64,000 bases of DNA, taken from the NCBI GenBank assembly GCA_016839705.1, contig JAEOTR010000023.1, positions 1 to 64,000 of the forward strand, given 5' to 3'. The notes below the pieces were generated by a model that made no database searches, was not told the DNA's origin, and saw nothing but the letters and a program-made list of their open reading frames with translations. Position 1 is the first letter of the stretch. The number at the start of each line of letters is the position of its first letter. Made by a program: the position numbers and the translations under genes. Shown piece after piece: positions 9,380 to 17,886 of this stretch. The stretch comes from Promethearchaeota archaeon (GTDB taxonomy: Archaea; Asgardarchaeota; Lokiarchaeia; Sigyniarchaeales; SOKP01).

Positions 9380-9594
9380 CTTCTGAAGAGGAAATAACTA
9401 ATGTTCTAGACCATGTTGAGGTTTCTCTTAAGCATGTATCTGATGTTCTTATAAATAGATTTATAAAAGATTATAGCCAAGAGAGAGATTTTGTACAAGA
9501 TAATTTGACCTACCGTATTGAATTTTTTAAAAATTATTTCAAAGAATCACTACAGAATAAAATGCCTGAAACAATTAATTACAATAAAAAATAG
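9376..9594 (+). pseudogene. Short open frame without usable start; probable broken gene
   Basis: A 73-codon open frame begins just after a TAA and ends with TAG at 9592-9594. It encodes an amphipathic, protein-like sequence (ITSEEEITNVLDHVEV..., ending NYNKK) but has no ATG, GTG or TTG near its beginning. The ATG at 9401, which lies where a leaderless start is expected from the repeat-borne TATA element, is in another frame and stops after two codons. A single small indel after that ATG would join them. I take it as a decayed small gene at the island border; a gene with an unusual start is the alternative. No family recognised. Confidence 0.35.
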
Positions 9595-9755
9595 GAAAGT
9601 AAACCAATAGGAAGATACTAAAAAGCTACTCTTTTTCCAATAGGGATATTCTTCTACTTTAATTCAATTCATTTGGGAAATAATCTTTAATAATTCAATA
9701 ATTTAATTAAATCTCATTTAAGCTCTTACAACACCAATATTAAGCAAAAATCCAA

Positions 9756-9807
9756 GAAATAAAAAAAAAAAGAAAAAAAAAAGAAAGTCATTATGCTCCG
9801 CAGGAGC
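9756..9807 (-). terminator. Hairpin plus U-rich tail after the binding-protein gene
   Basis: On the minus strand, GCTCC-TGC-GGAGC (9807-9795) directly follows the stop codon of the substrate-binding protein gene. After 10 bases comes a long T-rich run (down to about 9756). This has the form of an intrinsic-type terminator; archaea terminate mainly on the U-tract. Confidence 0.5.
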
Positions 9808-9811
9808 GGAA

Positions 9812-11050
9812 TTAAGATTTGTGTTTATTAACGATTCTCCGTGATCTGTTTATCAATACCAACATCACACCAAGCATTGTTGTTGTTGCTAACCCTATGT
9901 ATAAAAGGGGGAATCCAGGTATAGGTGGGGCAGCATCTATGGGACAGTCTGTAGGTTCATCCGGTCCAGTTGATTCATCATCCCATATACGGGGGACTAC
10001 GATTGTACCGTTAGCAATACCGGCTTTGGCATTATCAACTTGATCTTTCACTGACTGAGGGATTATAGTATCATAATGATGGTAGGGATATAGGTAATTA
10101 CCAATGGGTAATTCCCAAGATGTTCCACCCAGCTCTGATATGCCTGTTCCATTCTCGATTTCCTGTGCGACTAAATCCATCATGAGTGTTGTATTCATCC
10201 CAATGCTAGTCATTGTGTTTAAAGGTGCTAAGCTATATTGATCAGCAACCGTTCCGATTACTGCAATACCGGCCTCTATGCAAGCAGCGATAACTCCTCT
10301 TCCGGTTGTATCAGCTACCTGGACAACAATATCAACATTTTTTGATTGTATCAGCGATTCAGTGATCTGTTTACCAAGCGCAGCATCACCCCAATCACCA
10401 GCCACTCTACCATGCACGCAAGCGATATCGTTAACACTCTCAACGCCAGCTTTAAAAGCATAGAACTCCATTGACAGGTATTCATACCATTCTCCAAAAA
10501 TTACACCCAGATTATCGGTTTCTGTCATCAATCCTGCGAGTACTCCAGCTAGGTAGTGACCTTCTGTCTGGAAAGCTGGATGAAGACCCACCGTATTATT
10601 TGGGCAAGGTGCGTATGGGTTAAGACCGGGTATCTGAACAAATAAGGTTTCATTGTATAGTTCAGCAACCCCCGAGAAGTAGGAAGTTTCTATGAATTGG
10701 CCTCCGACCATGAAAACCACATCATATCCAGCAGCACCGTAAGCACTAGCTACAGTATACTGATCGGGATACGCTATTTGGCGTGATATGCTTATATTCC
10801 AACCATAATTGGCCTCCAGAGCGTACATACCTTGTATTGCCACCCAAGAGAATCCCAGGTCGGTTTCATCACCACCTATCATGAGAGCCGCCTTATATGG
10901 TGGTCCTATACTCATAGTAGGTGACTCAATTTGTAACTCGTCATTTGAGATCATGGTTGTACTTGGAACCATTGGAAACATTGAAACCATAATTATAGCC
11001 GTTATGACGATTATGGAGAATCTCCATTTCATATTTGTTTTAACTTTCAT
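9812..11050 (-). CDS. BMP-family ABC transporter substrate-binding protein (nucleoside/purine type)
   Basis: Extracellular solute receptor of the basic membrane protein (PnrA/BMP) family, which binds nucleosides and related purines. 412 residues: a signal peptide with hydrophobic core (residues 8-26), a periplasmic-binding fold starting PYKAALMIGGDETDLGFSW, and a C-terminal transmembrane segment (about 380-403) ending in RSRR. There is no lipobox cysteine, so it is held by the C-terminal helix, a common archaeal solution. Divergent from the AllG-like gene (140 bp intergenic) and facing the permease/oxamate genes; the ATPase is at 19034. Base composition is richer in G+C than in the flanking chromosome. 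The ligand may be allantoin, oxamate or a nucleobase, by context only. Confidence 0.88.
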   Translation of the reverse strand: MKVKTNMKWRFSIIVITAIIMVSMFPMVPSTTMISNDELQIESPTMSIGPPYKAALMIGGDETDLGFSWVAIQGMYALEANYGWNISISRQIAYPDQYTVASAYGAAGYDVVFMVGGQFIETSYFSGVAELYNETLFVQIPGLNPYAPCPNNTVGLHPAFQTEGHYLAGVLAGLMTETDNLGVIFGEWYEYLSMEFYAFKAGVESVNDIACVHGRVAGDWGDAALGKQITESLIQSKNVDIVVQVADTTGRGVIAACIEAGIAVIGTVADQYSLAPLNTMTSIGMNTTLMMDLVAQEIENGTGISELGGTSWELPIGNYLYPYHHYDTIIPQSVKDQVDNAKAGIANGTIVVPRIWDDESTGPDEPTDCPIDAAPPIPGFPLLYIGLATTTMLGVMLVLINRSRRIVNKHKS

Positions 11051-11190
11051 TATTAATCTAACTATCTAGTTTTGATTTCATTTTTAATAAGATTATTTAC
11101 ATAATCCTCCATCATTTATTAATCATTGATCATTTCATATGAATATTATAAAATGGTTGATAATACCACTTATAGGTTTAATGATTTGAA

Positions 11191-12441
11191 ATGACAAATT
11201 CGATAAGTTCCAAAATTGAAGAAGCGAATGAAGAAGCAGTCAAGAGGATACTATCAGCTGATTGTAACTTAGTTGATATTGAACCAGCTGGCAAAATTAT
11301 ACCCGGTTTTAAGAGTGATTTATTTACACATGCAGGACCACCAATTGAGTGGGAGAGGATGTGTCATACACAGAAATATGCAATTACAAATCTGATAAGG
11401 TATGAAGGATTAGCTGACACACCTGAAAAAGCTGCAAGACTAGCTGAAACCGGAGAAGTTACAATCGAACCCAACCACAACTACGATGCAGTTAGCGGAA
11501 TGTGCGGAGCTACATCGGCATCCCTTCCAGTTCTCGTGGTTAAGAATCCGGTACATGGTAACACTTCTTATTGCCTTCAACAAACAAGTTTGACAGCTTT
11601 CGGTAATAAGTATGAGACAATCAACGAGCTTGATTTTGTACGAAATACACTTGCACCAGTATTGAAAGCAACTATCAAAGAAGCGGGAGGGATTAACCTT
11701 AAAGAAATACTTGCAACCGGCATACAGATGGGTGATGAGCTTCATGGCAAGTTAGATGGTACTAGGAGTGTCTTTGTGAGTGGTCTTCTACCACATATTG
11801 TGAAGACAGATTTCGATAAAGATACCCTTGCTCAAGTTGGGGAGTACTTCAACACCAACCCAGGACGCTGGTACGGAGGAAACTTGATGATGGCATCTTG
11901 CAAGGCAATGATGGATCCAGCCAAGAACATCGAGTACAGTACAATAGTAACTGCAATGGCTAGAAATGGTGTGGAGTTTGGTATTCAAGTCAGCGGACTT
12001 GGGAATGAATGGTTCACTGGGCCTGCGGGGACAATAATTGGGTATACTTTCCCTGGATATCGACAAGAAGACTCTACATTAGACCTTGGAGATAGTGCCA
12101 TCTCAGAAACGAGAGGTTTTGGAGGGATGGCAGCACCAGCAGCGCCTGGTCACGCAAGATTCATAGGAAGAGATTTCAAAGACGCTATTGAGCGCACTAA
12201 ACAGATGTATGAAATCACCCAAACAGAGGACACTCTTTTTCAGATCCCTTATCTTGACTTCATTGGTGTTCCTGTGGGGATTGATATAAAAAAGGTTGTT
12301 GAAACAGGAATTTTACCTATTGTAAATACTGGTATGGCTCACAAGGACGGTGGCCATCCTATGATCGGAGGGGGTAGGGCTGACGCTCCAATGGAATGTT
12401 TTAAAGGAGCTTTTGTCGCCTTTGCTAAGAAGTATACATAG
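11191..12441 (+). CDS. allG: DUF1116 protein, oxamate carbamoyltransferase subunit AllG-like (YlbE)
   Basis: 416 residues, full-length DUF1116 family. Recognisable family signatures: DLFTHAGPPIEWERM near residues 45-60, SGMCGATSASLPVLVV near 103-118, IQMGDELHGK, and a Gly-rich C-terminus (GGHPMIGGGRADAPMECF). In E. coli the three proteins FdrA, YlbE and YlbF (AllF, AllG, AllH) together form oxamate (oxamic) carbamoyltransferase of allantoin degradation, which converts oxalurate plus phosphate to oxamate plus carbamoyl phosphate. All three homologues are in this island together with carbamate kinase. First gene of the plus-strand operon; the permease follows 38 bp later. Confidence 0.85.
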   Translation: MTNSISSKIEEANEEAVKRILSADCNLVDIEPAGKIIPGFKSDLFTHAGPPIEWERMCHTQKYAITNLIRYEGLADTPEKAARLAETGEVTIEPNHNYDAVSGMCGATSASLPVLVVKNPVHGNTSYCLQQTSLTAFGNKYETINELDFVRNTLAPVLKATIKEAGGINLKEILATGIQMGDELHGKLDGTRSVFVSGLLPHIVKTDFDKDTLAQVGEYFNTNPGRWYGGNLMMASCKAMMDPAKNIEYSTIVTAMARNGVEFGIQVSGLGNEWFTGPAGTIIGYTFPGYRQEDSTLDLGDSAISETRGFGGMAAPAAPGHARFIGRDFKDAIERTKQMYEITQTEDTLFQIPYLDFIGVPVGIDIKKVVETGILPIVNTGMAHKDGGHPMIGGGRADAPMECFKGAFVAFAKKYT

Positions 12442-12479
12442 TAAAACAACGATTGTGAACACAGAATGGCTGATTTTAT

Positions 12480-13733
12480 ATGGTGAAGGAACTTGAATAT
12501 AAAAAAATAAAAACTGAAAAAAAACTTTTTTTTAAATACCAAAGTTACTTATCTTATCCAATTGGATTGTTTTTGGCCATACTTGTCTTTTGTATCACCC
12601 TCTGGTTGTTGGGCTACGATCCTATCAGCGCTTTAGTATCAATACCTATCGGTGCTTTTGGTAATACCAATAGCCTTAGTGAAACGTTAATCCGTTTTAT
12701 TCCACTACTACTGACCGCAATGGCTTTCTTGATTGCTCTCAAAGCTCGATTCATGAATTTAGGTATCGAGGGGCAACTCTACATTGGTGCGCTTTTAGCG
12801 TATTTGGTTGGTGCTAGGATGGAGATAGTACCTAGTTTTATCGCAATACCATTGATATTTATTGCAGGTTTCATAGGAGGAGTGTTATGGTTGGTAATCC
12901 CACTTTTCATGAAGACCAAGCTGGGAGTTAACGAAATATTTCCAACTGTCGTTATGAACTTCATTGCGATGTTTGTAATCGCTTGGCTCACTAATGGGCC
13001 GCTCAGAGATCCAGCTTCGTTTAATCCAAGAACACCTTTCCTACCAGAGTCAACTTGGATGCCTTTGATAGATCCAATATTTATCATTTATGTTTTCATA
13101 TCTATATTTGGATTAGCAGTTACAATTAAGATTTATCTAAAATGGAAAGAAAGAAAAGTGCATACTACACGATATTTAGCATTATTTTTTACATTTCTTA
13201 CTCTTTCAATTATTACTTTAAGCATAGGATTAATAGAAGTAATAATCATCGGAGAGAATAGCGTATACAGGCTTTATATAGGTGTCTTTATAGTGGTCAT
13301 TATAGCTTTGATTATCTATATAATTCTGTATAAAACAACAATTGGTTATAAAATTAGAGCTGTTGGACAAAATCCAAGGGCTTCCGAACATGGAGGGGTT
13401 GACGTAACTAGGGTTGTGATTACTGCAGGACTGCTAAGTGGGGGAATAGCTGGACTAGCAGGGTTTATGGAAGTATTTGGTGTACATCATTACTTGATTG
13501 GGGGATTTTCTCCTGGTTTTGGTTATATGGGAATAGCAGTAGCAGCTTTGGGAATCTTTCAACCTATTGCTGTAATTTTTGCGGCTTTATTCTTTGCAGT
13601 TCTACAAGTCGGGGGGGAATCAATGCAGCGGGGGGCAGGAATCCCCGTTGATATCATTTTCATCATGCAGGCAGTGCTAGTGCTCACTGTCTTGATAGTT
13701 AAAAAATGGATGACTACGAGGAATTCATCATGA
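12480..13733 (+). CDS. Nucleoside-type ABC transporter permease 1 (BPD_transp_2 family)
   Basis: Inner membrane subunit of the island's ABC importer, family of YufP/RbsC-like permeases; 417 residues, about 10-11 hydrophobic segments. Family landmarks: FMNLGIEGQLYIGAL (about residues 91-105), NEIFPTVVMNF, and GYKIRAVGQNPRASEHGGV preceding the last helices. Between STWMPLI (residue ~197) and YRLYIGVF (~259) it carries about 60 extra residues with added hydrophobic segments, encoded by DNA near 25% G+C within a gene otherwise near 50% in the lines I counted. It starts TTG/ATG-proximal at 12480 and its stop overlaps the next permease start (ATGA at 13730). Confidence 0.88.
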   Translation: MVKELEYKKIKTEKKLFFKYQSYLSYPIGLFLAILVFCITLWLLGYDPISALVSIPIGAFGNTNSLSETLIRFIPLLLTAMAFLIALKARFMNLGIEGQLYIGALLAYLVGARMEIVPSFIAIPLIFIAGFIGGVLWLVIPLFMKTKLGVNEIFPTVVMNFIAMFVIAWLTNGPLRDPASFNPRTPFLPESTWMPLIDPIFIIYVFISIFGLAVTIKIYLKWKERKVHTTRYLALFFTFLTLSIITLSIGLIEVIIIGENSVYRLYIGVFIVVIIALIIYIILYKTTIGYKIRAVGQNPRASEHGGVDVTRVVITAGLLSGGIAGLAGFMEVFGVHHYLIGGFSPGFGYMGIAVAALGIFQPIAVIFAALFFAVLQVGGESMQRGAGIPVDIIFIMQAVLVLTVLIVKKWMTTRNSS

Positions 13734-15049
13734 CAGATATTATTACATTGATCCTTGCAGCAGGTGTTTTACTCGCAGTTCCGATTCTCTTTGTTTCCAT
13801 TGGCGAGGTTTATAATGAGCGAGCAGGAGTAATCAACTTAGGACTCGAAGCAACAATCACGCTCGGTGCCTTCGTCGGATTGTGGGTAACTTTCAAAACT
13901 GGAAATTTCTTCTTAGGCACACTTGCAGCTATTGTTATGGGTGCAGGTGTTGGATTGATTCATAGCTTTACTTGTGTCAAAATGAGAGTCAATCAATTAA
14001 TAGCTGGATTGCTAATCCTGTCCTTAGCTGATGGTTTGGCTAACTTTCTTTATAGTGTTGTCACTAAAACTGCAGTTCCAATTGTTGCTACCCTACCCTC
14101 TATCTATATCCCTTTTCTGAGCGATATTCCAGTGCTTGGGGAGATTTTATTTCAACATAATGCATTTGTCTATCTCGCCTACTTCCTAGCGATTGTTTTC
14201 GGGTTGATCCTATACAAAACCACGTGGGGTCTCAAAATTAGAGCGGTTGGAGAGAATCCTGAAGCGTGTGATGCGGCTGGTATTAATGTTAACCTGATTA
14301 GACATCTTTGTGACATTTTTAGCGGGGCAATGGCAGGATTGGCTGGTGCATTTATGTCATTGGGATATCTAGGGCTCTATGATGGCGGTATTGCAGGAGG
14401 ACGTGGCTGGATCGCCATCATTGTTGTAATTTTTTCACGCTGGAGTCCATTCAGAGCCATTTTGGGTAGTCTGATATTTGGTTTAGGATATTCTGTAGCG
14501 GCTAATCTAATAGGATGGTATGGAGGTTTATTAGGCGTGCCTATTAGTGCTATTCTTATTCCGGTTATAATGTTTATTAGTGCTATTCTTATTCCGGTTT
14601 TAATGTTTCTTATTGGAGTAGCGATTACAAAAAGGCTCGCGGGTAAAAAAAGATGGAATGATAGTTTTAAAACAACTCTCATCATAAATCTTCTATGGTT
14701 TGTAATAAGCTTTATAATATCCTTGATTTTTAGTTTAGTACTTCCATCAGCAGGTTGGATTGGTTCAATTGTCGTCCTTATTATTAGCATAATTCTAGGG
14801 TCAATAATTGCTAGTAAAGTTTATGAAAAAGAATTTGGGGAGTCCTTAATTTTCGTTATTAAAATTCAAGTGATATTATTTATATTGACGATACTAATTG
14901 GTTTTATACTGGGATTTATTTTAGCGTCTGGGATATCGCCCTACTTAATCAATATTATGCCCTATCTTGTGGCCTTAGTAGTAATTGTACTATTTAGAGG
15001 AAAAACAAAAGCCCCATCTGCACTAACCGTCCCGTATTGGAGAAAATGA
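13730..15049 (+). CDS. Nucleoside-type ABC transporter permease 2
   Basis: Second permease subunit (YufQ-like), about 439 residues from the ATG at 13730, which overlaps the previous stop as ATGA and has GAGGA 7 nt upstream; an ATG at 13706 in the same frame lies inside the previous gene and is less likely. Landmarks: NERAGVINLGLEATITLGAF at the N-terminus, GLKIRAVGENPEACDAAGI in the middle, and a PYWRK C-terminus as usual. After GWYGGLLGVP there is a recent 33-bp tandem duplication (14543-14608) and then ~120 AT-rich, hydrophobic residues before the normal C-terminal helix (NIMPYLVALVVIV), so the protein is longer than relatives. Confidence 0.88.
   Translation: MTDIITLILAAGVLLAVPILFVSIGEVYNERAGVINLGLEATITLGAFVGLWVTFKTGNFFLGTLAAIVMGAGVGLIHSFTCVKMRVNQLIAGLLILSLADGLANFLYSVVTKTAVPIVATLPSIYIPFLSDIPVLGEILFQHNAFVYLAYFLAIVFGLILYKTTWGLKIRAVGENPEACDAAGINVNLIRHLCDIFSGAMAGLAGAFMSLGYLGLYDGGIAGGRGWIAIIVVIFSRWSPFRAILGSLIFGLGYSVAANLIGWYGGLLGVPISAILIPVIMFISAILIPVLMFLIGVAITKRLAGKKRWNDSFKTTLIINLLWFVISFIISLIFSLVLPSAGWIGSIVVLIISIILGSIIASKVYEKEFGESLIFVIKIQVILFILTILIGFILGFILASGISPYLINIMPYLVALVVIVLFRGKTKAPSALTVPYWRK
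14543..14608 (+). repeat. 33-bp tandem duplication inside permease 2
   Basis: Two adjacent 33-bp units (14543-14575 and 14576-14608) differ at one base. They are in frame and encode ISAILIPVIMF and ISAILIPVLMF, duplicating an 11-residue piece of a membrane helix. The near identity shows that the duplication is recent or maintained. Confidence 0.92.
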
Positions 15050-15061
15050 AGGTATTATAAT

Positions 15062-16645
15062 ATGACTGTAACTGTAATTATTCGCAAAAACACGTATCGA
15101 GACTCTGTGATTCTAATGAAACTATCTAACAAAGTTGCTGAGCTCGATGGGGTGTTACAAGCTGGTGTTATCATGGGCACACCTACCAACAAGAAATTTT
15201 TGAAAGCCTTGAATCTTCTAACCGAAGATGCCAGACAGGCAAGTCCAAACGATCTAGTGATAGCTCTAGATACTCAAGATGAAAAGAGCATGGCTCATGC
15301 GCTCTCTGAAGTTGACAGGCTCCTTACAACTCGAGTTTCAAAAGATGAGACCAAAATCGTCCCCAAGACACTTGATTCCGCACTTAGAGAGATACCTGAC
15401 GCAAATTTAGTTATTATTTCAGTACCGGGCATATATGCCAAAAGAGAAGCGTCGAAAGCCCTTAAAAAAGGACTTAATGTCTTCATCTTCAGCAGTAATG
15501 TATCTCTTGAAGATGAATTAGAGCTCAAACAATTAGGTCTGGAAAAAGGTCTCTTGGTCATGGGTCCTGACTGTGGAACTGCAATAATCAATAATGTAGT
15601 CTTAGGCTTTGGGAATGTCGTTAATCAAGGGAATATTGGACTAGTAGCAGCAGCTGGAACAGGATTGCAACAGGTTTCCACTCTGATACATAATGAAGGT
15701 TTTGGTATATCCCAAGCAATTGGAACCGGTGGGAATGACCTCTCCAAAACTGTAGGAGGCATCATGATGATTGAAGGCATAAAGCGTTTGGAGCAAGATG
15801 ATGAAACCAAAGTTATCGTTCTCATTTCTAAACCACCCAATCAAGAGATTAGTGAAAGAGTACTAAAAATCGCACATCAATCCAATAAGCCAGTAGTAGT
15901 AAATTTTCTTGGTGGTGATATTGAAAATATTGAAAGTCAAGGTTATACTGCCGCCAAAACATTAGAAGATGCAGCCACCACAGCTTGTGCTCTTGTTCAA
16001 GGAAAACAAGCAATAAAAAATATATTTACTGCATCAAGAGAAGAAATTCTTTCTATCGCCCAATCAGAATGGGATAGATTGACTTCTAATCAGAACTTCG
16101 TACGGGGTCTTTATTCAGGTGGAACTCTCTCCTATGAAGCGTTAATTCTTATGACACCTCTGCTCGAAGAGATTTACTCCAATTCTCCACTGAAACCTCA
16201 TCTGAAGCTAGAAAATTCAACTTTAAGCAAGAAACATACTTGTGTGGACATGGGTGCCGAAGAATTCGTAATTGGAAGACCACACCCAATGATTGATTAC
16301 ACACTCCGTAATCAAAGAATAATCAAAGAAGGAAATGACGCTGAGACAGCTGTTATTCTCTTGGATGTCGTCCTAGGGTATGGATCTCACGATAATCCCG
16401 CAGCCGAACTCATATCACCCATACAAGAAGTAAAAGCTAATGCTGAACGTAACGGGAGATACTTGTCTGTCGTGGCTTCCATCGTGGGTACATCCCTTGA
16501 TCATCAAGAATATCATAAACAATGTAAACTTCTGGAGGATGTAGGTGTGATGCTTATGCCTAGTAACGCACAAGCAGCCAGATTGGCGGCATTGATTGCG
16601 ACTAGAGGTGCTATACAAGATAAACTTTTTGAGGAGGTGCTCTAA
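15062..16645 (+). CDS. allF: FdrA/AllF-like subunit of oxamate carbamoyltransferase
   Basis: 527 residues of the FdrA family, built from acyl-CoA-synthetase-like Rossmann and ligase domains without ATP-grasp. Visible landmarks: a short N-terminal domain ending QAGVIMGTPTNKKFL, LVMGPDCGTAIIN around residue 160, GLVAAAGTGLQQVSTLI around 193-210, TGGNDLSKTVGG, and a C-terminal segment with DVVLGYGSHDNPA. FdrA is AllF of the E. coli oxamate carbamoyltransferase. The gene follows the permease by 12 bp and its stop overlaps the next small gene by one base (TAATG). Operon position and neighbours strongly support the oxamate role; the exact carbamoyl donor in this organism is inferred. Confidence 0.87.
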   Translation: MTVTVIIRKNTYRDSVILMKLSNKVAELDGVLQAGVIMGTPTNKKFLKALNLLTEDARQASPNDLVIALDTQDEKSMAHALSEVDRLLTTRVSKDETKIVPKTLDSALREIPDANLVIISVPGIYAKREASKALKKGLNVFIFSSNVSLEDELELKQLGLEKGLLVMGPDCGTAIINNVVLGFGNVVNQGNIGLVAAAGTGLQQVSTLIHNEGFGISQAIGTGGNDLSKTVGGIMMIEGIKRLEQDDETKVIVLISKPPNQEISERVLKIAHQSNKPVVVNFLGGDIENIESQGYTAAKTLEDAATTACALVQGKQAIKNIFTASREEILSIAQSEWDRLTSNQNFVRGLYSGGTLSYEALILMTPLLEEIYSNSPLKPHLKLENSTLSKKHTCVDMGAEEFVIGRPHPMIDYTLRNQRIIKEGNDAETAVILLDVVLGYGSHDNPAAELISPIQEVKANAERNGRYLSVVASIVGTSLDHQEYHKQCKLLEDVGVMLMPSNAQAARLAALIATRGAIQDKLFEEVL

Positions 16646-16815
16646 TGACTGAGAAAGAAAAATTGTTAAACAACGAACTCAAGATCATCAATATAGGAAT
16701 CGAAATGTTTGCTGATGATTTGGAGAAACAAAATGTGGATGTAATCCACGTAAATTGGCGACCTCCTGCTGGAGGAGACCTTGATATCCTCAAATTCCTT
16801 GAAAAATTGGAATAA
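16645..16815 (+). CDS. 56-residue protein of the FdrA/DUF1116 system
   Basis: ATG at 16645 overlaps the FdrA stop (TAATG), with a very strong ribosome-binding site GAGGAGGT 8 bases upstream. The product contains IINIGIEMFADDLEKQ and HVNWRPPAGGD, a segment I know from FdrA-associated proteins, where the same INxGLExFAxxLxxQ...VDWRPPAGGD block is found next to or fused with the larger subunits. It is therefore a real, separately encoded small subunit or domain of the oxamate carbamoyltransferase. It is easily missed because of its length. Carbamate kinase follows 43 bp downstream. Confidence 0.8.
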   Translation: MTEKEKLLNNELKIINIGIEMFADDLEKQNVDVIHVNWRPPAGGDLDILKFLEKLE

Positions 16816-16858
16816 TTTTTTTTTACGTGTTCAACAAAGTCCGTAGAAGAATAAAACA

Positions 16859-17764
16859 ATGAAAAAATTAATTATTGCATTGGGTGGTAACGCCTTCATC
16901 CAAAAAGGCCAAGTAGGCACAGCAGAAGAGCAACTTGCAAATATTCGAAAACCTATTGCTTCAATTGCCGAACTCTCGAAAAAATTCCGCATCGTTATAA
17001 CTCATGGTAATGGACCTCAATCGGGGGCTTTACTTTTACAACAAGAAGCATGTGATAAGGTCCCAAAAATGCCGTTATCCATCATCGTTGCGCAGACACA
17101 AGGTCAAATTGGGTACATGATTGAATCCACTTTGGACGAAGAGTTAATGCGCCTAGGTATATCCGATGAAAAACTTTTTCTCACGGTACTTACTTATACC
17201 TCGGTAAAAAAAGATGATCCCGCATTTGAGAACCCTTCAAAACCCGTTGGACCTGCTTATCCAGATTCCCGTCCGGGATTTGTCAACACGTCACGAGGGT
17301 GGCGTCGAGTGGTACCATCACCGAAACCCCATAAAATTTACCAATGGCGAGAAATTAAGCATTTAATGGAAGAAGGGTTTATTATCATCGCATGTGGCGG
17401 GGGAGGAATCCCTGTGTTTAAAAAAGATAAACGACTACACGAAGTCGAAGTGGTCATTGATAAAGATTTAGCAACCGCCAAACTCGGGGAACAGATCGGG
17501 GCCGAAATCCTCTTGATAGCCACAGATGTAGAAAAAGTTGCCATTAATTTCATGCAACCTGATGAGAAATTTGTCGATTCATTAACCATCTCCGAAGCAA
17601 CAATTTTTTTGGACGAAGGGCAATTTCCAAAAGGAAGTATGGGACCGAAAGTCCAAGCGTGTATCAATTTTATTGAACAAGGCGGCGCTCAAGCGATCAT
17701 TACGTCGATTGATCATATCCATGATGCCCTCCTTGGAAAGACCGGTACACATTTTAAAAAATAA
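16859..17764 (+). CDS. arcC: Carbamate kinase
   Basis: Converts carbamoyl phosphate + ADP to carbamate + ATP. 301 residues, the usual family length, with ALGGNAFIQKG (residues 7-17), THGNGPQSG, the Pro-rich insertion region around VGPAYPDSRPGF, ACGGGGIPV and a C-terminal MGPKVQACINFIEQGG. ATG at 16859. As last gene of the plus-strand operon behind the FdrA-type subunits it would harvest the carbamoyl phosphate made by oxamate carbamoyltransferase as ATP, the last step of fermentative allantoin breakdown. Confidence 0.95.
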   Translation: MKKLIIALGGNAFIQKGQVGTAEEQLANIRKPIASIAELSKKFRIVITHGNGPQSGALLLQQEACDKVPKMPLSIIVAQTQGQIGYMIESTLDEELMRLGISDEKLFLTVLTYTSVKKDDPAFENPSKPVGPAYPDSRPGFVNTSRGWRRVVPSPKPHKIYQWREIKHLMEEGFIIIACGGGGIPVFKKDKRLHEVEVVIDKDLATAKLGEQIGAEILLIATDVEKVAINFMQPDEKFVDSLTISEATIFLDEGQFPKGSMGPKVQACINFIEQGGAQAIITSIDHIHDALLGKTGTHFKK

Positions 17765-17886
17765 TTTTTTCTCATTAATAAAACTGGATTATTTTGATCT
17801 GTACCTCTGATAAATATCCATTATTTTAAATCACCAAGTGTAATCTCTTCCAAAAGAAATGGTGATATCAATTACCAACCTCTTTC

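Noticed and set aside
9819..10043. Plus-strand frame in the binding-protein gene
   Set aside because: Shadow of the BMP-family gene; no homology or start signal.
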